Positions 46,336-54,409 of a stretch of DNA of 64,000 nucleotides are shown here, piece after piece. This DNA is from Mycobacterium ahvazicum (GTDB lineage: Bacteria > Actinomycetota > Actinomycetes > Mycobacteriales > Mycobacteriaceae). Location of the stretch: assembly GCF_900176255.2 (NCBI RefSeq), contig NZ_FXEG02000002.1:1364001-1428000 (forward strand), given 5' to 3'. How positions within the stretch are numbered: position 1 is the stretch's first letter; each line of letters starts with the position of its first letter. The notes beneath the pieces are model-generated. The model worked only from the letters and a program-made list of their open reading frames with translations, was not told where the DNA came from and did not search any database. The translations under genes and the position numbers were made by a program.

Positions 46336-46455
46336 CTACATCCGCCTCAACTTCAGGTAGCGGCGGGCGTCGGGCAGCGACACCACCCCCAGTACTACCG
46401 CGATCCCGACCACCAGCGCGATGACAGCGATGAATACCCAACCTACGACTTCCAT
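46336..46455 (-). CDS. 39-residue single-helix membrane peptide (DUF6893-like)
   Basis: A very short gene: MEVVGWVFIAVIALVVGIAV followed by VLGVVSLPDARRYLKLRRM, that is one membrane helix with a short outside and a basic cytosolic end. Such peptides are annotated in actinobacterial hydrogenase clusters (DUF6893, as I recall). The ATG at 46455 follows AAAGGAGTTCGAC, a strong ribosome-binding site, and overlaps the 3' end of the previous gene by 13 bases. It may anchor part of the hydrogenase, which has no other membrane anchor in this operon (inference). Confidence 0.75.
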   Translation of the reverse strand: MEVVGWVFIAVIALVVGIAVVLGVVSLPDARRYLKLRRM

Positions 46456-47798
46456 GTCGAACTCCTTTCCCGGGTGTTGGTTTCTGTTTGCAGAGGCTCG
46501 ACTTCGTCGGGGGAGAAGTACAGGTAGCGGCCGTACCAGTCGTGCAGTTCGGCGGCCGGGTCGTCCTCGACCACGACGCCGACATGCTTGTTGCCCTCGA
46601 CGTCCTCGTGCACCGACGTGACACGGGCGGTCTTGCCGGCGACGAAGATGTCCTGGGCGTCGGCGTTGCGTCGCGGTCGCAACCGAACCCGGTTGCCCCG
46701 CGCGACCCGGATACCGTTCACCAGCACCGCGTCGATCTCGGGGCGAACGGCGTTGTCGGCCAGCGGATCCCACCAGTGGATGCCGTCGGGAATCTCTGGG
46801 ACCAGGCCCGCGGGGGTGTCGAGCCGGTGTGGATCGCGCAGCACGCCGTGCAGGCGCGTCATCGCGTCGGGCGACATCGTGTCGCACGCCTCGATGATCC
46901 GTGCGGCCCGCGGATCCGTGGCCCGGGCCTGCGCCTTCTCGTCGTCGGTCATCGTCATCACGCGCAGAGTCAAGATCTCGTCGATCTCGGTGCAGTCATA
47001 CAGCGCGGTATTGCTCTGCTCGGCGACCTCGGGGTGGTCGTAGAGGATGATCGGCGAGATCAGCAGGACGTCGTGGCTGCCGGGCGGACCGGCCAGCACG
47101 GGGAAGCAGCGGTGCTGGCTGCACCGCGACGCTGCCTCGGTCGCCGCCCGTGGTGGCTCGAGCAACGAGACGAAGCGGCCACCGACGACCTCGACGATCA
47201 GGTGGCTGCCGATCATGGACCGCGCGATCGCGTCGTCCTTGTCCACCGCGGCATCGCCGATATTGTTCAGCCGCACCGAGACTCGGCGCATCGCGCCGTC
47301 GGGTTGGCTGCTGACGGTCAGTTCGCCGCGGATCTGCTTGCGTTCGCGAACCAGGCGGCCGCCTTCGACACGCTCGATGTCGGTCGCCGCACTCACCACA
47401 ATCGGCACTTTCCACACCTGGTCGTCGAGTGCGAGAGGGCCGAAGGACCTCTCGCACTCGACGGCTTCGTCCCAGGTCAGCCACGAGCCGGCCGGCGTGG
47501 CGAGCTCGGCAACCGGTTCGAATCGATCGTCGGAGGCGGCGCGTTCGGCCCGGCGGTGCTGCAACTGCAGAAACCGCACCACCAGCGTGAGCGCCTCGGC
47601 TCCCTCGACCAGGAACTGCGCCGCCAACCCGTCGTCTTCGCCCAGGCTTTCCGCGGCCGCCCCGGGCGGTCCCAGAACCCCGAACTGCCAACGAGATTGG
47701 TTCTTGCTCGACGTGCCGCGGTACGGATAGAGCAGATAACCCTCGTAGAGCACCGCGTCGGCGACGGCGCGGGCGCGGTCCCAGCTCGACGTTGTCAT
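46443..47798 (-). CDS. Unknown 451-residue hydrogenase-cluster protein
   Basis: A 451-residue soluble protein without signal peptide. Visible blocks are YEGYLLYPYRGTSSKNQSRW at residues 18-37, LLISPIILYDHPEVAEQSN near residue 252, EIDEILTLRVMTMTDDEKA and a C-terminal beta-rich part with RVRLRPRRNADAQDIFVAGK and VGVVVEDDPAAELHDWYGRYLYF. I recognise no enzymatic motif. The ATG overlaps the DUF6084-like stop by four bases, so it is made together with the hydrogenase accessory proteins. Comparable large unknown genes occur in group 1h loci of other actinobacteria. Confidence 0.75.
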   Translation of the reverse strand: MTTSSWDRARAVADAVLYEGYLLYPYRGTSSKNQSRWQFGVLGPPGAAAESLGEDDGLAAQFLVEGAEALTLVVRFLQLQHRRAERAASDDRFEPVAELATPAGSWLTWDEAVECERSFGPLALDDQVWKVPIVVSAATDIERVEGGRLVRERKQIRGELTVSSQPDGAMRRVSVRLNNIGDAAVDKDDAIARSMIGSHLIVEVVGGRFVSLLEPPRAATEAASRCSQHRCFPVLAGPPGSHDVLLISPIILYDHPEVAEQSNTALYDCTEIDEILTLRVMTMTDDEKAQARATDPRAARIIEACDTMSPDAMTRLHGVLRDPHRLDTPAGLVPEIPDGIHWWDPLADNAVRPEIDAVLVNGIRVARGNRVRLRPRRNADAQDIFVAGKTARVTSVHEDVEGNKHVGVVVEDDPAAELHDWYGRYLYFSPDEVEPLQTETNTRERSSTWKS

Positions 47799-48433
47799 GC
47801 CGTGGTCCGTTCGCGATCCAGTAGCGAGGTGACCGCCTGATCGAGGTCGAGCATGCCCTGTACCGACTTGTAGTTGGCCAGCGCGGCGATGGTCTCGTGA
47901 TTCAGCCGGACCCAGCCGGTGTTGGGATAGTGCTGCGCGATCAGTGCCCGCCAGGCCTGCACCGGCATGTCGTAGCGGTGCTCGCGGTCCCATGGCACTT
48001 GCTGGACCGAGAAGCCGCGGTCGGATTTGACGAATATGGTTCCGCTGAACAGGAATTGCAGCGGCACCGCGCCGTCGCGCAGCGCGTGCAGATACTTGGA
48101 CGCCGCGACCTCGAAGTCGTAGGTGCAGTCCAGCGCAAGCTGCACGGTGGTGTGTCCGGTGAATCCGGGCACCATCGCGGTGCAGTGCTGCCAGAGGAAC
48201 CCGTGCTGGGTGCTCGCCCAGCGCTCGCGCGGGCCGAACAAGTCGATCAGCCCGGCGGCCTCGTCGTCGGAGTACGACCGGCGCGGCGGCTCGATGCGGA
48301 CCTGAGCGCGCAGCGCGATGGCGTGCACCGGGTCCCCGTCGGCCACGACGCCGACGCGGGCCGTCAGCACCGGGCTGACCGCGTACGGTTCGGGCGCGAC
48401 GTCTAGAACGTGGTAAGCCACCTCGGCGCTCAT
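47795..48433 (-). CDS. DUF6084-like hydrogenase-cluster protein
   Basis: A 212-residue protein opening SAEVAYHVLDVAPEPYAVSP, with LRAQVRIEPPRRSY, FGPRERWASTQHGFLWQH and TVQLALDCTYDFEVAASKYLHA. The strand-rich pattern resembles the DUF6084 family of high-affinity hydrogenase loci. No cofactor motif is seen. It overlaps both neighbours by four bases, showing tight coupling in the accessory block. Confidence 0.72.
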   Translation of the reverse strand: MSAEVAYHVLDVAPEPYAVSPVLTARVGVVADGDPVHAIALRAQVRIEPPRRSYSDDEAAGLIDLFGPRERWASTQHGFLWQHCTAMVPGFTGHTTVQLALDCTYDFEVAASKYLHALRDGAVPLQFLFSGTIFVKSDRGFSVQQVPWDREHRYDMPVQAWRALIAQHYPNTGWVRLNHETIAALANYKSVQGMLDLDQAVTSLLDRERTTA

Positions 48434-49071
48434 CGCGGCGTCTCCAGTGGCGTTTCTAAAGCGCGGGCCGCGATCGCGGCGAAGAACTCGTCGATGAACC
48501 GCCGCGCCTCCTGACCGCCGTCGAAACCGCGCCACAGCATGCGCAGGCGGCCGACGAATTCGTAACAGGCGTCGATCGGGACGAGATAGCTTTGCGGCTG
48601 CGCGTATTCGTTGCTGACCCGGACCAGCAGCGCCTCCACGTCCGCGGTGAGCAGGCCCACCCGCGGATCGGCCGCGCGGATGGCGTTCCAGGCGTCGAGG
48701 TCTAGCTCGGACTCGCACGCCCCGGCGGGGCCGGGATAGAACGCCACCGTGCGCAGCAGCGCGGAGTTGGTGAAGAAGAACGCCACGCCGACCGGAATCT
48801 GCAGTGCGTCCCAGGCGCGCCGGTCCAGCGCGAAATTCGGGAACGCCAAATACCTGTCCGGCACCGCGCGGTAGCTCAACTCGGCTTGCGCGTCGGTGAA
48901 CAGCAGATAGCAGGCGCGACACACACACATCAGTTGCCGCCCGGCCACATTCACTACGTGCTGATGCTCGTCGGCGATGCTCTCCGAGCACATTTCGCAG
49001 CGCTCGCCGGCCGGCTCGGGATTTGCGCGGCCGCTCTGGATACGGGCCAGCACGTCGTACGGGGTTGTCAT
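48430..49071 (-). CDS. DUF5947-like protein with putative four-Cys metal site
   Basis: A 213-residue protein. Near the N-terminus two CxxC pairs (Cys25/Cys28 in ERCEMC and Cys51/Cys54 in CRAC) with HQHVV between them form a likely zinc or iron site. The rest (FPNFALDRRAWDALQIPVGVAFFF, VALLVRVSNEYAQ-like VEALLVRVSNEYAQ, YEFVGRLRMLWRGFDGG) matches the DUF5947 family of hydrogenase clusters. It overlaps hhyE and the DUF6084-like gene by four bases each. Function unknown. Confidence 0.75.
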   Translation of the reverse strand: MTTPYDVLARIQSGRANPEPAGERCEMCSESIADEHQHVVNVAGRQLMCVCRACYLLFTDAQAELSYRAVPDRYLAFPNFALDRRAWDALQIPVGVAFFFTNSALLRTVAFYPGPAGACESELDLDAWNAIRAADPRVGLLTADVEALLVRVSNEYAQPQSYLVPIDACYEFVGRLRMLWRGFDGGQEARRFIDEFFAAIAARALETPLETPR

Positions 49072-49973
49072 GCGCCGGCTCCCAACGGTTCGGCCAGTGC
49101 CACCGATGGCACCCCGTCACGCAGCAGCAGGGGCAACGGTTCCAGGTGCGCTCCGTCGGGGCCGGCGCCCGCGTGTACGACGTCGAACTGGGTGCGGCAG
49201 CGCGGGCAGCCCAGCAGCGTGTCGCGCAGGTGGGCTCCCGCCAACGTGTCGTCGCACACCGGGCAATGGTCGACGTAGGCCAACGGCAGGTCGCCCACCC
49301 GGCACACCACGATCGTGGCGCCCGAAATCCGGAATCCGGCCACCTCGCCGGGCGCCAACTCGGCCAGTTCGGGTACCGGGTGCCAGCGGGACCCGTGCGC
49401 ACGCGGCGGGGAACCGTTCGAACGCACCTGCGCCAGCAGCGATTCCGCGGGAATCACGGACGGCTCGGCCGCGGGTTGGGCGGTGACCACCTCGATTGCC
49501 GAAATCTCGGGCGCCGCAGCGCGAACGGCGTCCTGGACGGCGAGCTCCAGCGTCACCGCCGACGACGGGCAGCTCTTACAGCTGCCGGTGAACGCCAGCC
49601 GTACGGTGCCGCCGGCGATCCCCAGCAGGTCGACGTCGCCGCCGTGTGAGCCCAAGTACGGCCGCACCCGGTCCAGCGCGTCGCAGACCCGGCGATGCAC
49701 GTCGTGTGGGTGCAAGCCGTGCACAAGGAGCAGGCTGGCCACCAGGTCGTCGGTGGCCAGCCGCTCGGCTAGGGCCGGGTCTCCGGCTAAAAGATACAGC
49801 ACGATCCGTTCGAGGCCGGCGCCGTACAAGCCGACCACCTCGCGGACCAACTGCTGTGCGCGCTCATGCGCTGCCGCACCACCCGCCGCGCAGGAATCCA
49901 GCAGTGTCTGGATCCGATCGCCCGCAGTACGCCATTGTGTGTCGCTGTCGGGACCTTCCGGGCGATCTGCCAT
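49068..49973 (-). CDS. hhyE: HhyE-like iron-sulfur protein: NifU domain plus four-Cys Rieske-like domain
   Basis: A 301-residue protein. Residues 90-165 are a NifU C-terminal domain (VRPYLGSHGGDVDLLGIAGG) with CxxC at Cys132/Cys135. Residues 205-295 have the pattern of a Rieske domain (VCRVGDLPLAYVDHCPVCDD; LLGCPRCRTQFDVVHAG), but both histidine ligands are missing and the ligands read CxxC (237/240) and CxxC (256/259). In M. smegmatis the equivalent protein is described as needed for electron flow from the hydrogenase to the respiratory chain. The gene follows hhyL by 56 bases and starts the chain of four-base overlaps. Confidence 0.82.
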   Translation of the reverse strand: MADRPEGPDSDTQWRTAGDRIQTLLDSCAAGGAAAHERAQQLVREVVGLYGAGLERIVLYLLAGDPALAERLATDDLVASLLLVHGLHPHDVHRRVCDALDRVRPYLGSHGGDVDLLGIAGGTVRLAFTGSCKSCPSSAVTLELAVQDAVRAAAPEISAIEVVTAQPAAEPSVIPAESLLAQVRSNGSPPRAHGSRWHPVPELAELAPGEVAGFRISGATIVVCRVGDLPLAYVDHCPVCDDTLAGAHLRDTLLGCPRCRTQFDVVHAGAGPDGAHLEPLPLLLRDGVPSVALAEPLGAGA

Positions 49974-50029
49974 GCGTCCTCCAATATTGTGACGACCCGC
50001 TGCGCCCGGCTTCGCCGCGCTTGCGATCG

Positions 50030-51829
50030 TCACTCCCCGGCGGGTGATTGCGTTGGCGTGTGCAGTCTCTCCAGGGTCTTGCCCTTCCCCAGATACATGT
50101 GCACACCGCACGGCAGGCAGGGGTCGAAGCTGCGCACGGTGCGCATGACGTCGATGCCCTTGAAGTTCTCCCGGTCGTTCTCCTCGAAAATCGGCTGCCC
50201 CTGGACCGCGTCCTCGTAGGGGCCCGGCGTGCCAAAACTGTCGCGCGGGTTGGCATTCCACGGCGTCGGCGGGTACGGGTGGTAGTTCGCGATCTTGCCG
50301 TCCCGGATCACCAAGTGATGGCTCAGCACGCCGCGTACCGCCTCGGTGAAGCCGCACCCGATGCCCTCGTCGGGCACCTCGAAGCGCTCCCAGGTCTTGG
50401 TGCGCCCGGCGCGGATCTCCGCCAAGGCCTTTTCGGCGAAGTGCAGCGCGCAGGCCGCCGCGTAGGCCTGGAAGTAGGTCCGGGCGCGGTCGCGTTCGAT
50501 CGTGTTGCTGCCGTACTTGGGCACCTTCCACTCGAACTCGACCGGCCCCTTCAGCGCGGTCTTGGGCAGGTTGATCTGCACGCTGTCGCCGGTCGCCTTG
50601 ACGTAGCCGATGTCGACCAGGCCGGCCAGCGCGGTCGACCACAGCCGCGCCAGCGGGCCCCCGCCGGTGTCGAGCGCCAAGTGGTCCTTGCCGTCGAACC
50701 AGCGCGGTGACATCACCCAGCTGTACTTGCCGCCGTCCATGTCGCGCTTCTGCGGATGCGGGTTGGTGTGCTGGTTCCACGGGTGCCGACGGTCCACCGC
50801 GTTGCCCAGTGGATCGGTCTTGACGAACATCTCCTGTTCGGTCCAGTCGTCGTAATACGAACTGCCCAACAGGATCCGGATGCCGAGATTGATGTCGACC
50901 AGCGAGTGGGTGACCAGCTGGCCGTCCACCACCACACCCGGCGTCACGAACATCGCGTTTCCCCAACGCTCCATGTCCTGGTACGCGAAATTGCACACCT
51001 CGGGATCCTGGAAGGAGCCCCAGCAGCCGAGCAGGGTGCGACGCAGCCCGACCTTCTCGTAGCCGGGCAGTGCGGTGTAGAAGAAGTCGAACAGGTCGTC
51101 GTGCATCGGCACGACCTTCTTCATGAACTCGACATAGCGCATCAGCCGCGTCATGTAGTCCGTCATCAGCTGAATCGTCGCGACCGTGCCCACCCCGCCC
51201 GGGTACAGCGTGGACGGGTGCACGTGGCGACCTTCCATCAGGCAGAACATCTCTCGCGTCCAGCGGCTCACCGCCAGCGCCTCGCGATAGAACTCGCCGC
51301 TGAACGGATTGAGCGAGCGCATGATGTCGGCGATGGTCCGATAACCGTGCGCGTCGGCGTGCGGTGCCTGCGTTTTCTCAGCCAGGGCAAGCACGCTTGG
51401 ATTTGTCTCGGCGACCATCTTCTCGCAGAAGTCGACGCCGACCAGGTTCTCCTGAAAGATGTTGTGGTCGAACATGTATTCCGCGGCCTCACCCAGGTTG
51501 ACGATCCACTCGCCCAGGTGTGGTGGCTTGACGCCGTAAGCCATGTTCTGCGCGTAGCACGAGCACGTCGCGTGGTTGTCGCCGCAGATGCCGCAGATCC
51601 GGCTGGTGATGAAGTGCGCGTCGCGGGGATCCTTGCCCTTCATGAAGATCGAATAGCCACGGAAGATCGACGACGTGCTGTGACACTCGACGACTTCCTT
51701 GTTCTCGAAATCGATCTTGGTGTAAATGCCAAGGCTGCCGACGATTCTGGTGATCGGGTCCCACGCCATCTCGACGAGCTGACCCGGTTCCTTTTTTTCC
51801 TCGGTCGGTTTGGGAATGATGGTTGTCAT
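50030..51829 (-). CDS. hhyL: Group 1h [NiFe]-hydrogenase large subunit
   Basis: A 599-residue catalytic subunit. The two nickel-binding motifs are SRICGICGDNHATC (Cys79/Cys82) and SFDPCLPCGVHMYLG (Cys571/Cys574), the forms typical of the high-affinity actinobacterial (former group 5) enzymes. After His577 comes a 22-residue extension that the maturation protease should remove. The enzyme splits H2 at trace, even atmospheric, levels in the presence of O2. ATG at 51829, 70 bases after hhyS. Confidence 0.95.
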   Translation of the reverse strand: MTTIIPKPTEEKKEPGQLVEMAWDPITRIVGSLGIYTKIDFENKEVVECHSTSSIFRGYSIFMKGKDPRDAHFITSRICGICGDNHATCSCYAQNMAYGVKPPHLGEWIVNLGEAAEYMFDHNIFQENLVGVDFCEKMVAETNPSVLALAEKTQAPHADAHGYRTIADIMRSLNPFSGEFYREALAVSRWTREMFCLMEGRHVHPSTLYPGGVGTVATIQLMTDYMTRLMRYVEFMKKVVPMHDDLFDFFYTALPGYEKVGLRRTLLGCWGSFQDPEVCNFAYQDMERWGNAMFVTPGVVVDGQLVTHSLVDINLGIRILLGSSYYDDWTEQEMFVKTDPLGNAVDRRHPWNQHTNPHPQKRDMDGGKYSWVMSPRWFDGKDHLALDTGGGPLARLWSTALAGLVDIGYVKATGDSVQINLPKTALKGPVEFEWKVPKYGSNTIERDRARTYFQAYAAACALHFAEKALAEIRAGRTKTWERFEVPDEGIGCGFTEAVRGVLSHHLVIRDGKIANYHPYPPTPWNANPRDSFGTPGPYEDAVQGQPIFEENDRENFKGIDVMRTVRSFDPCLPCGVHMYLGKGKTLERLHTPTQSPAGE

Positions 51830-51899
51830 CGCATTACTGCTCTCTGCCCCAAGGGCTGGTGGCGTGAAGATCGCTGAAACAAGACGAGCGCGCCGCGAC

Positions 51900-52955
51900 C
51901 TACCAGGTGCGGCGTGCCCCGCTGACGAGCTCGGTGCCCTTGTGGCGCCAGCGCGGTTCCTTGTCGACGGTTCGGGCCGTGATACCCCTCAAACTACGAA
52001 TCACGGATCCGTATAACCCCGACGCGGTGCTGGAGAGCTTGCCCCCGGGCGGTTCGTCCATGAACGGCATGAACTTGTCGGGGAACCCCGGCATCGTGCA
52101 CCCGATGCAGATCCCCCCGACGTTCGGGCAACCACCGATTCCGTTGATCCACCCACGCTTGGGCACGTTGCATTTCACGACCGGGCCCCAACAACCAAGC
52201 TTGACAATGCATTTCGGTGAGCCGTACTCGGTGGCGAAATCACCCTGCTCGTAGTAGCCGGCCCGGTCACACCCCTCGTGCACCGTGTTGCCGAATAGCC
52301 ACTTGGGGCGCAGCGCGTCGTCGAGCGGGATCATCGGCGCCTGACCGGTGGCCATGTACAGCAGGTAGGTCAGCGTCTCGGACAGGTTGTCGGGATGGAT
52401 CGGGCAGCCGGGCACGCACACGATCGGGATCCCGGCCTTGCTTTTCCATCCCCAGCCGAGGTAGTCGGGTACGCCCATCGCTCCGGTCGGATTGCCGGCC
52501 ATCGCGTGGATGCCGCCGTAGGTGGCGCAGGTCCCGACCGCGACGATCGCCGTGGCCTTGGGCGCCAGCCGGTCGAGCCACTCGCTGGTGGTCATCGGCT
52601 GACCGGTGGCGGGGTCGTTGCCGAACCCACACCAGTAGCCCTCGTCCTTGATCTTCTCGTTGGGAATGGATCCCTCGACGACAAGCACGAACGGTTCCAA
52701 TTCACCGCGATCGGCCTTGAAGAACCACTCGAGGAAGTCGTCCGCGCCCCCGTTGGGTCCGCATTCGAAATCGATCAGGGGCCAGTGCACGGCGACTTTG
52801 GGGAGACCGGGCAGAGCCCCGAGAGCGATCTCCTCGACGCTGGGCTGGGTGGCGGCAGTCAACGCCACCGAATCACCGTCACAACTGAGGCCCGCGTTGA
52901 TCCATAGAACGTGGATCAGCGTCTCTTCTGCTTTGACTGCTGCTTCCGTTGGCAT
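51900..52955 (-). CDS. hhyS: Group 1h [NiFe]-hydrogenase small subunit
   Basis: A 351-residue iron-sulfur subunit with no Tat signal peptide; it starts MPTEAAVKAEETLIHVLWIN. The first cluster motif reads LSCDGDSV, so the second cysteine of the usual CxxC is Asp28 after Cys25; the known actinobacterial hydrogenase of Ralstonia has a 3Cys-1Asp proximal cluster. Further ligands are in VGTCATYGG, VPGCPIHPDN, SPKCIVKLGCWGPVVKCNVPK and GGCPNVGGICIGCTMPGFPDKF. ATG at 52955 behind GGAAAGCTGCAGC. It passes electrons from HhyL toward HhyE. Confidence 0.95.
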   Translation of the reverse strand: MPTEAAVKAEETLIHVLWINAGLSCDGDSVALTAATQPSVEEIALGALPGLPKVAVHWPLIDFECGPNGGADDFLEWFFKADRGELEPFVLVVEGSIPNEKIKDEGYWCGFGNDPATGQPMTTSEWLDRLAPKATAIVAVGTCATYGGIHAMAGNPTGAMGVPDYLGWGWKSKAGIPIVCVPGCPIHPDNLSETLTYLLYMATGQAPMIPLDDALRPKWLFGNTVHEGCDRAGYYEQGDFATEYGSPKCIVKLGCWGPVVKCNVPKRGWINGIGGCPNVGGICIGCTMPGFPDKFMPFMDEPPGGKLSSTASGLYGSVIRSLRGITARTVDKEPRWRHKGTELVSGARRTW

Positions 52956-53129
52956 GCTGCAGCTTTCCGGGGCCGGGCTGGGGCCCCTGCGCCGCCGGAG
53001 TCGACCGTCGGCCCACTTGCGCAGCGCTGTTTTTGGGTCTACTCCCGCCCTCAAGGGTTGTCAACGGTTCCGGCACGCGTCGTGAATCAATGGCGCTGTC
53101 CTGCAAATGATTTGCAAGACAGTCAGGGT

Positions 53130-53891
53130 TCAGTCCACGGCGCCTTCGGCGAAGCGTCTCAGCCAGCCGAACCAGGCGCCCATGCCGGCGCCGGTGCGGG
53201 CGCTGACCGGCAGGATCGGCGCCGTCGCATTGACCTCGCGAACGTGCGCGATGTAGCTGTCCACGTCCACGTCCAGGTGGGGGATCAGGTCAATCTTGTT
53301 GAGCAACACCACATCCACCGATCTGAACATGACGGGATACTTCAGTGGCTTGTCCTCGCCCTCGGTGACGGAGTAGACCATGGCCTTGGCATGCTCGCCG
53401 ACGTCGAACTCCGCCGGGCAGACCAGATTGCCGACGTTCTCGATGATCACCAGGTCCAGACCGGGTAGGTCGAGGCCCGGCAGTGCGCGATTGACCATGG
53501 GCGCGTCGAGGTGGCATTCGCCGCCAAAGCCGTTACTGGTGTTCAGCAGTGACACTTGGGCGCCGCGACCGCTGAGCTTGGCCGCGTCGAGGTCGGTGGC
53601 GATGTCACCCTCGATCACCCCGATCGTCAACGGGCCGGCGAGCTCGTCGAGTGTGGCCGCGAGGACGGTCGTCTTCCCCGAGCCCGGCGAGCTCATCAGG
53701 TTGAGCGCACGGATGCCGTTGCTCTCGAATGCGGCCCGGTTGGCCTCGGCGCGAACATCGTTCTCGGCGAAGATCGCCTCCAGTACGTCGATGCGCTGCG
53801 TGCCGGTCTCGTAGTGACGGTGATCGCCGTGGTCGTGCTCGTGCGCGTGGGTGTGCACGGTGCCGTCGTCGTGCCGATGAAATCTACCCAT
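53130..53891 (-). CDS. hypB: Nickel-insertion GTPase HypB
   Basis: A 253-residue SIMIBI GTPase with a His-rich nickel-storage N-terminus (nine His within residues 5-26), P-loop SSPGSGKTT near residue 68, GVIEGDIATDLDA, IIENVGNLVCPAEFDVGEH with the nickel-binding Cys/His and the base motif LLNKIDL. It delivers nickel with HypA. The 174 bases to hhyS may hold a second promoter. Confidence 0.95.
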   Translation of the reverse strand: MGRFHRHDDGTVHTHAHEHDHGDHRHYETGTQRIDVLEAIFAENDVRAEANRAAFESNGIRALNLMSSPGSGKTTVLAATLDELAGPLTIGVIEGDIATDLDAAKLSGRGAQVSLLNTSNGFGGECHLDAPMVNRALPGLDLPGLDLVIIENVGNLVCPAEFDVGEHAKAMVYSVTEGEDKPLKYPVMFRSVDVVLLNKIDLIPHLDVDVDSYIAHVREVNATAPILPVSARTGAGMGAWFGWLRRFAEGAVD

Positions 53892-53935
53892 CGCTCAACA
53901 CCTTTCGATGTGCCAACGGTGCCGCGGGCCCTTTC

Positions 53936-54271
53936 TCACGACACGTCCAGCGACGTCACCAGGAACTCGTTGCCGGACACGACCTCGACGTCGGAGCTGT
54001 CGCAGCGTGGACACCAAATCGACCAGGCCGAGGTGATCTCCGACCGGCGGCCGCACGCGCGGCAGCGCACCTCGGCGCCGACGCACTCGAGTTCCAGCTC
54101 GGCGTCCGGCATGTTCTCCGACTCCCGGACGAGTGTCCAGCAGAACGCCAACGAATCGGGGACCACCTGGCGCAGGGCGCCGATCCGGACACGGACGACG
54201 TCGACGTGCCGTCCGTCGGCATGTGTTTTGACCACGCCGGCGATCGCCTCGCACAGCGAGAGCTCATGCAT
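53936..54271 (-). CDS. hypA: Nickel metallochaperone HypA
   Basis: A 111-residue HypA starting MHELSLCEAI, where the N-terminal amine, His2 and Glu3 bind nickel, and carrying a zinc site with CRACGRRSE and IWCPRCDSSD. It is the first gene of the hydrogenase operon and is divergent from the Fur-family regulator. Another in-frame reading is excluded because the MHELS start is invariant in the family. Confidence 0.94.
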   Translation of the reverse strand: MHELSLCEAIAGVVKTHADGRHVDVVRVRIGALRQVVPDSLAFCWTLVRESENMPDAELELECVGAEVRCRACGRRSEITSAWSIWCPRCDSSDVEVVSGNEFLVTSLDVS

Positions 54272-54324
54272 CGCCGGTCCCCGGGCGCGCGGCCATGACG
54301 TCGTTTCTACACCCGTGCGGTCGC

Positions 54325-54392
54325 GGATACCCGGTGAATCCAGGGCGTGCTCACGGCGGCGGGACGGTCCAGACTGGCAATCCGGGGTATCC
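54325..54392. promoter_or_regulatory. Inverted-repeat arms in the hypA/fur-family divergent region
   Basis: GGATACCCGG at 54325-54334 faces CCGGGGTATCC at 54382-54392, whose reverse complement is GGATACCCCGG. The arms differ by one extra C and are 47 bases apart within the 138-bp region between hypA (minus) and the Fur-family gene (plus). They could be two half-sites of one operator or two operators for the divergent promoters. They do not match the TTGCA-type Nur box. Confidence 0.4.
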
Positions 54393-54409
54393 GGCGCAAG
54401 ACTAGGCGG

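Noticed and set aside
50030..52955. Hydrogenase as the group 2a Huc enzyme
   Set aside because: The DPCLPCGVHMY motif, the Cys-to-Asp change in the small subunit and the NifU/Rieske-like partner fit group 1h. No HucM-like gene is seen beside the structural genes.
54272..54409. A canonical Nur (nickel) box upstream of hypA
   Set aside because: I found no TTGCA-N-TGCAA-type palindrome; only the GGATACCC(C)GG arms stand out, and these were reported as a separate candidate.
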